A DNA stretch of 64,000 nt from NCBI GenBank assembly GCA_905160935.1, contig CAJHZI010000276.1, positions 1,021,001 through 1,085,000 on the forward strand. The letters run 5' to 3'. Positions 45,177 through 57,176 of this stretch are shown piece by piece; the first letter of the stretch is position 1; every line of letters starts with the position of its first letter. A program made the translations under genes and the position numbers. The notes under the pieces are model-generated. The model was not told where the DNA came from. It saw only the letters and a list, made by a program, of their open reading frames with translations, and made no database searches. Source of the stretch: Enchytraeus crypticus (Eukaryota; Annelida; Clitellata; Enchytraeida; Enchytraeidae).

Positions 45177-45258
<82 letters not shown>
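44790..45258. repeat. GATA / GGTA / GATA microsatellite array
   Basis: GATA units (44790-44850), then about 310 bp of GGTA with phase slips, then GATA again (about 45167-45258). Its 4-bp period gives long stop-free frames on the minus strand (Tyr-Leu-Ser/Pro repeats) that are not genes. Confidence 0.97.
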
Positions 45259-45379
45259 TGGCATACTGAGTAGACAGATACTGGCAAAAATCAAGAACTT
45301 AGATATATCCTCAGCCTTTAAACAATTTTTAAAAGAGGGGAATGAATCGGCTGATACGGTTTTACTGGTCAACTTAGCC

Positions 45380-47200
45380 GTATCAAAAGCCTATTAGTGT
45401 TAGATTCGACTAATTATGTAGAGAAATGATTAATTGCTGCTCAGTCTGTAACTCTAAGGATGGTGATATGCATTAGCTAAGTCTTTCACCGTAGGGTAAA
45501 TTGGAGCTAAGCTAAGAGTTTTGGTAAAAGACCGTTGCACAGTTTCAAGTTTGATGATACCAGAAATCGTAGATGGTGACCAGACAGGAGATCAGTATTC
45601 AAGAAGAGGTAGCATATTTATATGTTTTAAAAGTAAATATGAGAGCTTTCGGACCTCCACAACTAATGCCTTTTCGAATAAAAGAAAATCTTCGTTTGGC
45701 TTTGTTAACTACTGAACCCATATGACTTGTAAAGTCTAGACGCGAGTTAAAAATAACCCCCAAATCTCTGACTTCATTAGTTATGGTGAATTTATTCTCA
45801 TATAAGAAGAGATCCATATTTAAATACTCTTTACAGTTAGAAAGTCACATTACACAGTTTTTCAGAAGCTATTGCGAATTGGCATGCTCTACAGTATATC
45901 ATGCGTCAATGGTCTCTAGCTTTGAGGAAAATTTATTTATACTATCTTGATTTATTATTGACACACATGATTTAAGTCATCAGCAAAGAGTTTAGTGACA
46001 ATCGGGCTGGGTAAGAACTTCACAATGCCATGTAGATATAAAACGAATAGTAGGCCTAATGGGCCCAGTACACTACCTTGTACCACTTCACTAATTATAG
46101 AACGATTCAAAGATAAAGATGTCTCCACTCTCGCAACTTCGGATCTATTCGTAATTAATGCATGTATACAGTATATCTTGGACACTTTACCTGAAATGCC
46201 CATATGCTTTAGTTTGTAAATTAATTTGAATGCACACACTATCAAATGTCTGTGAGAAATCTATATAGGCTATCAAAATATCCTGATTTGTTTCTAAGGA
46301 GCCACAGTATTCAAAATAAGTGACCAAAATATTTGTGCTAAGCCTAGATGAACGGCTTTTTAGGAATTCGTGTTGAGAACATGTGATAAGGCTGTTTTTA
46401 TGTACGTGATCAATCAACAGTTATTTATCTCTATTTCGAAAACCTTGTATATTGTACACGTGAGCGAAATTGGCCTACTGTTATTTGGGCTAGAGGATGG
46501 ACTTTTTTGTAAATGGGAATAGATCTAGTGATAGCAGATTTTCATATATGTGAAGCTCTGCGTAACTATATTGAAGAGGACTGACAGTGAATAAAGTAGT
46601 TGAAACGCTAAACGTTTAAAAATTAGCGCAGATAAATTATCAGTGCTTGGAGAGTGGGCCCTTTAATCTTTTGAATTGCACGGTAGATGGTAAATGTATC
46701 AAAGTAAAATGCATTCAAAATGGGAATAGTGGGAGTTGTAGTATTTAAATCGTTGCTATCTTCTATGTTAGCTATAGATAATTTATCACATTCGTTTACA
46801 GGGAAAATATTGTAATCAATTGTTTCTATCGAAGCAAAACATCTACCAAATATTTCAGCCTTTTAATAATGTTCCGAATGCAATCATCCTGGTCTAGCAA
46901 TGGAGTGACCTCTGATTTGTGGCTTAATCTTTAATTAAAGTATTTATATAGTTTACCAAGAATCTTGGTAAACTAAATAGAAATTGCTATAATTCAGTCC
47001 GGTAATCTTAATCCAAGATTACCGGACTTAATTATAGCAATTTCTCTTTCACATACCTCTTGTGCCAGGGTCTGGTCGAGTTTGAGAGTTAAGTCGCGAT
47101 AGGTCTGTTTAGCTGTTTCAGTCTTATGTCATTAGTCATTATTATGTCATTAGTCATTTAGTCATTATGCATGGCTCGCCATAGCTTTCTTCTCTTAATT
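45380..47200 (-). pseudogene. LINE reverse transcriptase (antisense), decayed
   Basis: The minus strand gives, from the right: LDQTLAQEVCERE (near 47050), SRSSRLSTNILVTYFEYCGS and IAYIDFSQTFDSVC (46240-46370), VQGSVLGPLGLLFVLYLHGI (46050-46100), VTKLFADDL (about 45985-46010), EVRDLGVIFNSRLDFTSHM (45720-45780) and closing phrases like SGIIKLESVQRSFTK (45530-45580). It spans most of the RT of a Jockey/CR1-group element with many lesions. A hairpin (46980-47044) has been inserted in its 5' part. Confidence 0.87.
46980..47044. repeat. Hairpin: 30-nt arms, 5-nt loop, one mismatch
   Basis: 46980-47009 is the reverse complement of 47015-47044 except for one base; the loop is AATCC. It sits inside the antisense LINE. 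Confidence 0.95.
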
Positions 47201-47559
47201 AAGCTGAATTTGACGCACAGTTTTACAACATAAAAATTGCTTCGACTTTAGTGTTACATACAGAGGGACATGTTGTTTTGCCCCATCCATATTGCACTCA
47301 TGATTACGGCCAGGTATTATTCTTCTGCATTAGTAAAGCAATTATATTCATCAATAAATTTATACAATTTAGGTAATTTGCAAATGATACCCAATCTGCG
47401 GTGTTCCAATGATAATGTAATTCCTTATTTATTTATTTCATTTATCTTACACATATCACAAATGGCGTTAACAATAAGCAGTGAGAGCGCATGAACGGAA
47501 ATAAAGGTCCACAAGTGGCATTTACATAATTCGAATTTTAAAATGGCAACATTTGCATT
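47201..47559. other. Unassigned DNA
   Basis: Nothing recognised beyond an open frame of no known family (47270-47494). Confidence 0.4.
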
Positions 47560-48160
47560 AGTTATTAATTAAGTTCAATAAAATCCTCCAATGACTCCAT
47601 GCGCATAGTTTCTGGGACAATCAAATCAACTCCAACGCCGTGGCTACCAGTTCTTTGTAACATACTGCCCCCTCATATCTGTCGAAAGGAGATACCACAT
47701 AAACAACTACAGAGGATTTGTGGAAATCATGCCCTCCCTTTATCACTGGACTTGCCAAATCCTTCTCCGAAGAGACTCAAATCTCGATATCCTGTTTGGG
47801 AGATGCTGCAGCAATGTGATCCCTTGGCGTCTTTGTTCCAGTGTAGATTAAAGTGTTCAGTCGCTGATGTTAGAAACCACCATCTGGTTCAGGATCCGTC
47901 TTAAGAGCTACCAGGAATGAATCTCTGCAGAGGAAGTTGGTGCCATTTGAATCGTTTCCGTACGGGTCATGGTAGATGCAGAAAAAGTGAGTTCCGTTGG
48001 GTATTGTGATTCACCGCTTTGTGACTGCGGCCAATCTCAAAGCATGAAACACATAGTTGAGGAGTGCCCTCTAACCCGCCTACTGGGTGGACTATCTACG
48101 CTAAGTTGCCTTACAAGTGAAGCAACCATCGGGATTAACGCATACGCTAAATAAATAAAA
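47560..48160 (+). pseudogene. C-terminus of a Jockey-group LINE
   Basis: The frame reads MRIVSGTIKSTPTPWLPVL, LPPHICRKE, then (after a frameshift near 47950) LNRFRTGHGRCR, and after another CDSPLCDCGQSQSMKHIVEE and CPLTRL. These are the standard closing phrases of many arthropod and mollusc LINE proteins, ending in a Cys/His motif. The RT core is missing. About 500 bp of preceding element is lost. Confidence 0.85.
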
Positions 48161-49675
48161 TAAAATCCACAGTATATGCCCTAATTATTTGCCACGATAA
48201 ATTTAGCGGATAATGTAGTATAGTTATTAAGACAATCAACAATATACACGCATAACTATCTGGACAGAATGACAATTAAACATACTACTTTAGGTCCTGC
48301 ACTTAATTTACACTTAAAACATCAATAGTAAAAACTGTAAAAGCACTAGAATATTTACGACAATTTAGATTCTATGATAGAAAAAGGAATATACAAAAGA
48401 TATAAAGCGATATGATATAAAGCAATCCCTTAACTCTTTATGTATTTGCTTACATTAATCATTGTATATTTACACCTTTCTGAACCCGTTATAAATACTA
48501 TCTAAAGTTGGCCTTACTCAATCTTAATTCTGTCTATCCTATAAATATAGCAACAATATAAAGTCTTCATAACAGTTTATAAGGTATTTGCCTGTAGCTG
48601 AAGTTAATATAAGAGCCATCACGCATGAAGAAAATTGTTATTTAAAGGATGTGTTTATTAAAATCCGTGTCTATTTTGACACAACACATTCACAAAATCT
48701 TGCTATTATAAATCATATTCTTCGATCGTAGTAATGAAATAACTTTAAATAGTCAGTGGCTACTTTTATGAACTTGAATAAAATAAACTGTTTAAAAACT
48801 AAAATCCGTTCTATATTGTAATTACGTGAAGACGGTGAAAGTGACAAAACAACTAGCTGTCTCAGAGCGATATTGCTTTTTCACTAATCGTTTTGTAGGT
48901 TATTTAAAATTCACTATCAGTCTTCAATTCAACGACTCATAACGAGTTAATCCCTTGACAAATGGTTTGCTATAATTAAATCAAGGTTATCGATATTTAT
49001 TCATTGTTAAGTATTTTTATGGGTCATGCCACTGACTCAGTAAGTTACATGATTACAAGTTCTGTTAATCGAGGCAATTGACTTTATATTGACGAATTAA
49101 CGACGAATTATTATAATTAATGACACTTTTTATATATTTCCGTATCGCTACATGTACCTCTGGGATCAGCTTCATAATTAAATTAACTAGGACAAAGACA
49201 TTACCCATAGTAAAATGTTACATATCAGGCGAATATATGTCTTATTCTATAATATGCAAAACTCGGAAAAAGTGTATTATTTATCGAAGTTTCGGCGATT
49301 ACAGAGGTTATTAAGTGCACGAAATGTTATTGCATGCAGACACTGCGACTGCTCTAACAGACAAATTGATTTAACGGAATGTTCAGATAAATAAACTTCT
49401 CTTAAGAGATTGAATTTTGGAGAGAAATTCAGTTTCAGTTTCAGTTCAATATAGCATATAATCTAGCACTAAGAGAATAATTTAATCAATGTTTAGCCTA
49501 AAGCTACAGTCTAATGCTATTCTATACACTACAAGAAAAAATGCATATGCAGCTGCTATTCAAGTCGAACATATGCAGGACGGCATTCTTTTGACCCCAT
49601 CTCTAGTATTCTATCAAGTGGCATTTTCAAGGTACTAAGGTCAAGATACTAAGATCTAGATATAATTTTACTCAC
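48161..49675. other. Unassigned AT-rich DNA
   Basis: 48936-48970 shares CATAACGAGTTAATCCC and TTGACAAATGG with 49724-49760, a dispersed repeat piece. No coding recognised. Confidence 0.45.
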
Positions 49676-49945
49676 GTTTTGCTCTGAGGCTCCTTAAATC
49701 CTTAAAGGCCACTCTATCGATTAACGATTCATAACGAGTTAATCCCTTGACAAATGGTTCGGCTTCACCCACCGTCACCCCTGCTTTATCATGACTTTAG
49801 GCTCTAAAAATACCTAGAACATTGGAAAAGTATGGCGGCTGAGGTGGTTTTGCCATGCTTCCTTAAATCTTGCCTAGTTACCTTTTACGACGTAGTTAAC
49901 CGTTGGTCTATCTTCAGCGCCTGGACAAAACAATGCAGATCCTTT
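49676..49945 (-). mobile_element. Dispersed retroposon, related to the GAT-tailed family
   Basis: The minus strand has AGACCAACGGTTAACTACG and TCGTAAAAGGTAACTAGGC, matching the head of 11505-11796, joined to a body shared with 61430-61720 and 61790-62075 (CCACCTCAGCCGCCATAC). Confidence 0.65.
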
Positions 49946-50032
49946 TGATAAAAAAGCAATTCCTATATTTGATTTTTCCAAATCTTTCACTTTGGACATG
50001 CTATTGTCATGCTAATTGTCTTCATTCTTATT

Positions 50033-50112
50033 TGCGGGGTTCAAATCCTGGTCTCGCCAGTCACTGACATCGCTTTCGATTGAGGAAACAACTGACGATA
50101 ACATTAGTTTTA
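50033..50112 (+). mobile_element. tRNA-derived SINE, 5'-truncated
   Basis: It starts in the B-box region (GCGGGGTTCAAATCCTGG) and has the body CGCCAGTCACTGACATCGC and the tail GAGGAAACAACTGACGATAAC. Confidence 0.85.
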
Positions 50113-50189
50113 CCAGCTTATCGTATCGGATTAGTGCCCACAACAGCTGATGAAATTGAAGCCATTAGATTGATAGTCTTTCACTAGCA

Positions 50190-50300
50190 TGAAAGTCTTG
50201 ATGGCTCAGTGTGTAAGTGCGTTAAATAACGGCATAAATGGCTGTTTTTGAGGCCCTGGATCATTCCCGGTAGGGCTTATCAGCGAGTAAAATATCTGAC
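50190..50300 (+). mobile_element. Possible second tRNA-like SINE head
   Basis: GTCTTGATGGCTCAGTGTGTAAG resembles an A box, and GGATCATTCCC, about 50 nt later, a degenerate B box. No other copy is clear, so this is tentative. Confidence 0.35.
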
Positions 50301-50441
50301 ATTCATCTTTCTGGATACTAAGGCGTCTTGAAGAAAAATCCTTCCGGCCTCTGTGCTTGACGTGATACATACATTAGAAAAGTATTAAGCCAATCAAAAT
50401 CAACTTCAATTGTCATTGAATGAGGAAGATACGGTCTGTAG

Positions 50442-50444
<3 letters not shown>

Positions 50445-50507
<63 letters not shown>

Positions 50508-50563
50508 GTGTATGTATATATATACATTTATAATATTATATACATAATATATGTTATATATGC

Positions 50564-50609
<46 letters not shown>
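50445..50609. repeat. (TC)n and (TA)n microsatellites
   Basis: TC run 50445-50475, TA run 50476-50506, AT-rich spacer, TA run 50569-50609. Confidence 0.95.
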
Positions 50610-50612
<3 letters not shown>

Positions 50613-51040
50613 ATCTTGGATGTTTGAATATGCTTGGCATGTATTGAGAACCGGACCATCACTCAGTCTAGTCTGCCTGCTGCTTTGATTGGTCGGTCAG
50701 TTGGTCAACCACAGCGATGGCCGGGTTCGATGTCTTGAAGAGAAAGCATTTCGGGCTTATGAGTCATGACCTTGACTTTATCTCTCCCCCCGCCCAAAGT
50801 ATTAAGTAACAAGCATAGTAATAGGCATTTTACATTCTTTGGCCAGGAAACGAGGTCTCCTTCTAATCGAAGCTTCTCACTCCAGTGTCGGGTTAGATCT
50901 GATGTCCCACGGTGTCCCCTGCTCTTAGGAAAAACTAGGTGGGTTACTAAAGTCTCGGCGAGTGAAGTAGAGACGCCTGTCCTAAGGGCGAGGTAAGATC
51001 CGGAGGGCTTCTCGAGGGGTCGGCCTAATAAGTCCAGAGA
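50610..51040. other. Unassigned DNA
   Basis: The 76-codon frame at 50766-50996 matches nothing I know. Confidence 0.4.
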
Positions 51041-51240
51041 GAAAACAAGTTAATCACTTCGAAGTGCTAATGCTTGATCCATACCTTATAAGGCCTATAG
51101 CTTGAGAAGATATATGCCATCTGATTTGTTTCTCAGTTGCCTCATTTTTTGCATAGTCTCTTCTAAGGATACGTGCAGTTAGCGGCTGGTCTATTCATCA
51201 CTGTCCCGGACACAGCACTGGAAAATTGCAATATAATAGA
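51041..51240 (-). mobile_element. Dispersed retroposon, related to the GAT-tailed family
   Basis: It shares ATCCATACCTTATAAGGCCT, CTATAGCTTGAGAA with 61455-61490 and, in antisense, GACCAGCCGCTAACTGCACG with the head at 11530-11560. Confidence 0.65.
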
Positions 51241-52036
51241 GATAATTTCAGCCTCCATTAAGATAAATAAAGTAATTGATAAAACCACTTGTATATTAAA
51301 GGTCTGCCTGCACAACATAAATTATACATGTAAGTTATGACTACTTTAGAGACAAAGTTGATGGATTAAAAATAAATTAAAATCGCTATAGAATGGAGTA
51401 CTTGAAACCTCTGACAGTGAGAGAGGTTAGTTAGCTTTTGTACATGTATAGCAATACACTAGAATGACATCTATCCGTTAACCATTTCTTTAATATGGAT
51501 TGACAACTTCATGTTTAATCTGACTCTTGCAGTAAATCAAACCTCTTTACATTATGAAAATGTTCCCTATCGCACTCGGTCTGTATAGTAGCGACTGTGT
51601 GTGCAGAGAACAAGCATGCTCATCAGTATAGAGAGCTTTATCATATCAGCGAGTCTGCTTCAGGCAATCTGGCTTCATCAGCTATCTTTCTTCTCTTTCC
51701 GGTACTTCTTTTTTGGAATATTTCCTTGCAAAAAGTGAATTGCGGAGGGGTACTCGCAAACTCCAAACTATGCTCAAAACTAAGTAAATTACTCTATACA
51801 GTAAGTGACTTATTGCACCCCGATTTTAGTTTTTGTATAACCCAGTATATCTATATAATTAATCGTCTGCGATAATTGATTAACATGACGAAACCAATTT
51901 TTTACTGTTTATTAAATACTCGATAGTTCTTATAGCATATATAAATAGAAGAGCATTTAATTACTTTTTCTCGTACTAACAGTAGGAGTGCCTAGAGAGA
52001 TATCAGATAAATTTGTAAATTTGTAATATACAATAA
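51241..52036. other. Unassigned DNA
   Basis: The 92-codon frame at 51597-51875 has no known motif. Confidence 0.4.
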
Positions 52037-52205
52037 CGTCATCATCATCATCATCATCATCTCATCATCATCATCATCATCCCTAGAATTGCCCTTTCTG
52101 ACGTTAGTTTGGATCATAGTGCTTTGTCGATTTTTAAGACACTCGCAGTCCACGGTTGGTCTATTCTTCATCATCCCGGAAGTAACACGGGTAATATGCA
52201 ACGTA
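52037..52205 (-). mobile_element. GAT-tailed retroposon with long (GAT)n tail
   Basis: (ATC)n at 52039-52081 is the complement of the tail. It is followed by the complement of CAGAAAGGGCAATTC, of AAAGCACTATGATCC and of GACCAACCGTGGACTGCGAG. The middle block (AACTGGGATTCAAGGG) is deleted. Confidence 0.8.
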
Positions 52206-52294
52206 TAAATAATTAAATTGCGTGTGTCAATGTTCAAGCTGAGGAAGGCATAGGAGACCCACCTCGTCATAAAAAGAATCCTCAAGAATAATAG

Positions 52295-52430
52295 AATATC
52301 AAAAGGAATGTTAGATGATGTAAAGATCCACTCGTACGTGGACATTAAGAGGAAAACGGAAGATAGAGATGAGTCGGGGCGTTATATACTATGGACCTGC
52401 CAGTGCACTGAGAGTGAGTGTCAATGTTCA
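52295..52430 (+). mobile_element. RTE-like LINE 3' tail fragment
   Basis: The frame reads MLDDVKIHSYVDIKRKTEDR then GRYILWTC, followed by TGCCAGTGCACTGAGAGTGAG, the family 3' end. Confidence 0.85.
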
Positions 52431-53429
52431 ATGAGATTTCACGGAACAATGAGAAGTGTATTGTTGGGGAGGAATGTAGTAGCATGTTTCCATTTCCCTT
52501 GACGTTTTTAGAGAAGTGATATTGGCGACAATTGCGAATGATATAAATTGCAAAATCAATAATTGTACGTAAATTGCAAAAAGGTATCAGATTGGAGATA
52601 ACCAGCTATGCCCGCTAGAAGAGAGATGGTATGCAAAGCATTGTGGGACCGATGAATTGAAGTAGGCATGAAGTTGACCATAAAAATACTAAGCGTATAT
52701 AAGGGTATGATGATTGAAGAGTGAAGGCAGGATGGAGACGTTATCCCACTGAACTTTGTGCAGCTAGACAGTGAGGGGTAAATATTTAGGCTACATGGTG
52801 ACAACACAATAGCAGGAAGATAGAAACTGAGAGAGAGAGAAAGAGAAAACTATGTTCCCTTTTTAAAACCAGAAATGAACATAAACAAATAAATTATTGT
52901 CTTCTTTTCAATCAAATTTAATATTAAAGAAATCAATGCAAAATAAACAGCAATGGTCCTAGGAAAATTTTAAACTTACCCAAGTCAGAGGTGAATTTGA
53001 AAGTACCTATGAAGCTGACCATCATACTATGAAAACAACCATTTATAGTAATAGATATGAGTAGAATGGTGCCGTATCTACATACACGGAATAAAAGGAA
53101 AATAAAAGGGATAAAATAAAATAAAAAGAATGAAATTTTATTGGCAGTTTCATGCTCGATAATACGTCACGCACTTTTGAGACGAAATATGGATTTAAAC
53201 CCTACACCTACTGATTTTAAAAATAAGGAGAAATTTTAAAGCTACGCAGAAAAGAAGTTCATCTTTAAGACCAAGTAAATTTTCAAAAACCTTAAGATAA
53301 AAAATTGTTTAAAGTTATCCAATTGCGCTAGCAAACAAATTTGAATCCCAAATGCACTCAGAAGATGTAGAAGAGCAATAGGATATTTTTATGAATTGCG
53401 TATTGTAAGTAGCAGAAGAAACTCTTGGA
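52431..53429. other. Unassigned A-rich DNA
   Basis: 52520-52830 may be a decayed LINE region (weak phrases only). Nothing firm. Confidence 0.35.
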
Positions 53430-55190
53430 ACGAAAAAGGTAGCAACAGGGTAGGTTGGATTTCTGATAACACATGAAAAAAATTGATGATCGCAGGAAGC
53501 AAAACGGCAAAGGGAGAAAGCAACAACAGAAATTGAAAGGAAAAATACTCATGAAAGGTATCAACAGCTTGACAAAGAAGTCAAAAAGAGATGCAGAAAG
53601 GATAAAAAGAATGATATGAAAAGAAATATAGTGTAGCTAAAGTTGCAGCATATCACAATGACACTAAAACATTATATAGAATAGTCAGCGACCTCACTGG
53701 AAAGCTCATCAGCTCTATTATACTTATTAAGGACAAACAAATCGTATTCTGTGCACTGAGGAGGAGCTGAACAAAAGATGGATTGAACACTTTTCCGAAA
53801 CTTTAAATCAACAAATTCCACGTAATACTTACGATTTTATAGCGACAGTTACAGTTGAAAATAATCAGAGTGAAATATCTATGCAAGAAGTAAAAGCAGC
53901 TATGAGAAAATTGAAGAACAATAAGAATCCAGGAGAAGATCATATCACAGGAGAGCTATTAAACGTGGGACAACCGATGTAATAAATAAATTAACCACCT
54001 TATTTAACACCATTTCGAAAATAATGAGCGTACCTAAAAGTTGGAGGAAGGGTACAATTATTAGGCAACCCAGAAAGGGAGATTTGAGTAATTGCAATAA
54101 TTGGAGAGGTATAACCTTGCTATAAATACCAGGAAAAGTATTCTGTTCTGTATTACTTGAAAGAGTGAAACAGAAATGGACAATAAATTAAGAGAACATA
54201 AAGCTGGCTTCAGGAGCAATAGATTATGCAACGAAGAAATATTCATTTTGCGCCATATTATTCAATAGAGTATAGAATTCCAACAAGATATCTATATAAA
54301 TTTCATTGACTTCAAAAAAGCATTTGATAGTATTCATAGGACACTCTATTGGAAATAACAAGAAGCTATGGAATTCCTGAGAAATTCACTGAGTTGTTTA
54401 AACTTTTATACGAGAATTCATTTTTATATTGCACCTTCAATATAAAAACACCAACTGGGTCACTGACTCTTTCAATATTGTAACTGAAGTCAGACAATGA
54501 TATATCTTATCGCCCTTCCCTTTTCTAATAGTGATTGATTTTGTAATGAGGAAAACTTTCGATGAATGAGAATGGGGAGTAAATTTGGGTCATAGGAAAT
54601 TAGCTGACGTTGATTTCGAGGACAATAAAGCCCTACTAACTTCAAGAAATGACAAAGGATTTAGAAGAAAACGCTGCAAAAGTTGGATTAAGAATTAGCT
54701 CTGAAAAACAAATCCTCACTACTGTAGTTTCAGACATATACATGTATACCATAACAGTAAATCAGAGAGAGGCTGAAAGAGTAAAACAGTTCACTTATTT
54801 AGGCAGTAAAAATCGCAAAACGGATCAAGTGAAAAAGATGTGGAATGTAAAATCGGTGAGGCATATGACGTCTTTCAAAGATTACAACATATTTGGAAAA
54901 GCGATAGAATTGATGTGGGACAGAAAAAAAAAATTATTCAATCATTGTTCAGCCCGTCTTGATGTGTGCGTGTGAAACCTGAGAAAGTACTAATCAAATA
55001 AAACAGAAAATTAACAGTTTTCAACAAAGATGTCTCAGAAGAATCTTAAATATTCATTATTTGGAGCACATCAAAAATGAAACAATACTTGAAAGGTTTG
55101 AAGAAAGATAATTAGATTAAATAATTTCTGTAAGAAGAGTAAGGTTCTCGGGTAATGTATTAAGAATGATTGATGATAGATATGCTATGA
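53430..55190 (+). mobile_element. RTE-like LINE of a second lineage, decayed
   Basis: Linker and RT in broken frames: RWIEHFSETLNQQIP (about 53770-53815), VKAAMRKLKNNKNPGEDHI (53890-53950), WRKGTIIRQPRKGDLSNC and NNWRGITLL (54045-54120), AGFRSNR (54205), INFIDFKKAFDSIHRTLYW (54300-54350), RKLADVDFEDNKALL (54597-54640, in place of the FADD block), then FTYLGSKNRKT (54800) and CLRRILNIHY (about 55030-55060). It is distinct from the 1.4-3.9 kb family in wording. The catalytic block is damaged. Confidence 0.85.
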
Positions 55191-56696
55191 GTGAATATAA
55201 GGAAAAGGCATATCAATATTGTAGCAGCTATAGATAATAAAACAGCGTATCACTTAATAGCAAGTGTAACTAATACTATAGTATATCACTTAGTGTAGCA
55301 ATTGTAGATACAAGAGCATATCTAGTCTCTATACCGATTGTGGCATTATACCACCGTGCTATTTGACCTTCAATGCCCATTCAGCGATACTGTGACATTG
55401 ATTGATTGATTTATTTAGCATAGAGCAGCGCTTTATAATTTTACTTATTTATTGATTGATTTATTTGTATAATTTCTTGGCAGTTGCAGTTAATTTACAT
55501 AATATCATAAAGTAGTAAATATAGCTAATATAACTGCTTATCATCTAGTAGCAGTCAAATAGCTAATAGACCAGTTTAGTATGCCTCCGGGTCTAGTAGC
55601 GTAGCACAATACGTATCACTTAGGAACACGTGTAGGTGATACAACATCGGGCGAATGCAGCTAGTCGCGCGGTACTTTCGTGAACATATACACTGTATAG
55701 CGAATTGAATAGTAGAAAAATAATCATCCCGTAAATTTTATGTGATTCAAGTGAATTCCTTGTACTAATCTGATGTACTGCTTTAGTTCAGCGTCATTTA
55801 AAATTAGTTAATTTACTCACAGAGTGTTTTAATGGATGTTCATTATGTAGAAATAATATTTACATGTACAGTATATGGCCGTCTTATAGAAATAAAATTG
55901 CACAATCGCGCTCAGTTCCACACTTGCATTTCGGACATAATTACTAGAATTCTAGCATTAGTTATAATACCGAAAGCAGGCCTAATTCTGGATAAGAAGT
56001 TTCAAAGCTTCCAAACTATATTTATCAGTCAGGAATTCTATTTAATATGTATGTATTGTATATGCTATATTTTCAGTTTGAAATTTCCTATGGTGTGAAG
56101 TTTTGTATAAATTGTATAATGTAAAGGAAATCAAAGTTTACAAGTATAGTCTTGAAAGAAAAAATTACAATATCTGAAATGTTTAAAAATTAGTCTATTT
56201 CAAGAATGCTGAATGTATAACCTTTGTAATGAACTATCTATGCACAGGTAAGTTAGACGTCTATTTCTCAATCATAGGGGTTATCAGAGACGGCTCATCT
56301 GATAATTGATTCGACGGAATTCTGCTTATCCTATAAGCTCTTTATCCACTCGGCCATAATACCCGAAACTTGCGTCAAGAAGAAATATACTTTTTTGGCC
56401 GTTCTTCCGGTAGCTCAGTAGACACAGCGATTGTGAATAGGAGAGAAAGTTCTAGAGCAAGAAGCTAGAGAAAGGTGGACGAAATTGGATCATTAGTTAA
56501 ATGATCTATTCATTATTCAATAATATACATGTATGTATATTCAATAGGATCATGTAATTTATTCAACAAAATATTTTTAAATATGAAACAAAATGGAGAA
56601 ACTTAACAAGACGGTGTGGATTCTTTTCATCGTTAACTATGCAGGCATATTTACCCGAGATCTTTTTGTTGATTATTTTATTGATAAAGGTAAAAA
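55191..56696. other. Unassigned AT-rich DNA
   Basis: 56407-56465 (TCCGGTAGCTCAGTAGACAC) resembles a tRNA A-box region, without a convincing B box. No gene recognised. Confidence 0.4.
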
Positions 56697-56817
56697 GCTA
56701 ATGTTAATGTAGGTTTCCTCACTCGAAATCGTCAGTGACGGGCTAGCCCAGGATTTGATCTCCGCACATACTGATCCGCGATCGAATATCTTACCGACAT
56801 CGCCATTGGTTCCAGCC
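56697..56817 (-). mobile_element. tRNA-derived SINE
   Basis: The minus strand reads GGCTGGAACCAATGGCGATG, GATCAGTATGTGCGGAGATC, AAATCCTGGGCTAGCCCGTC, ACTGACGATTTCGAGTGAGG and the tail AAACCTACATTAAC. Confidence 0.88.
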
Positions 56818-56999
56818 TGATCTGTGATAAATATGTTGTTATTGTTTTGTATTGTATATATTTATATTAAAACCTACTAAAATTACCCAACTCTAACTAT
56901 GTTGCACATTTAACTTTTGACCACAATTAATTTTTAAATGGCTCTCAAGTTACGATACATTTAATTTGTCCTTTATTTGCTTTTTCTTCACCACGCTAT

Positions 57000-57147
57000 G
57001 AAAATAATAATAATGATAATAATAATAATAATAATAATGATAGTAATAACAATAATAATAATAATAAAAATAATACTAATAATAATCATAATAACAATAA
57101 TAATAATACTAATGATAATAATAATAATCATCATCATCATCATCATA
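57000..57147. repeat. AAT/ATC-rich microsatellite
   Basis: Imperfect AAT repeats passing into ATC. The right end joins an antisense L2-type 3' tail. Confidence 0.9.
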
Positions 57148-57176
57148 AAGGTTTAACGTCCGTTTCCTCATACAAG
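57148..57176 (-). mobile_element. L2-type LINE 3' tail (antisense)
   Basis: The minus strand reads ATCATCCTTGTATGAGG then AAACGGACGTTAAACCTTTA, running into AT-rich triplet repeats, as at 13747 and 27150. Confidence 0.75.

Noticed and set aside
44740-45372. Open frames of 210 and 175 codons with Tyr-Leu-Ser/Pro repeats
   Set aside because: They only read through the GATA/GGTA array, whose 4-bp period lacks stops in two frames.
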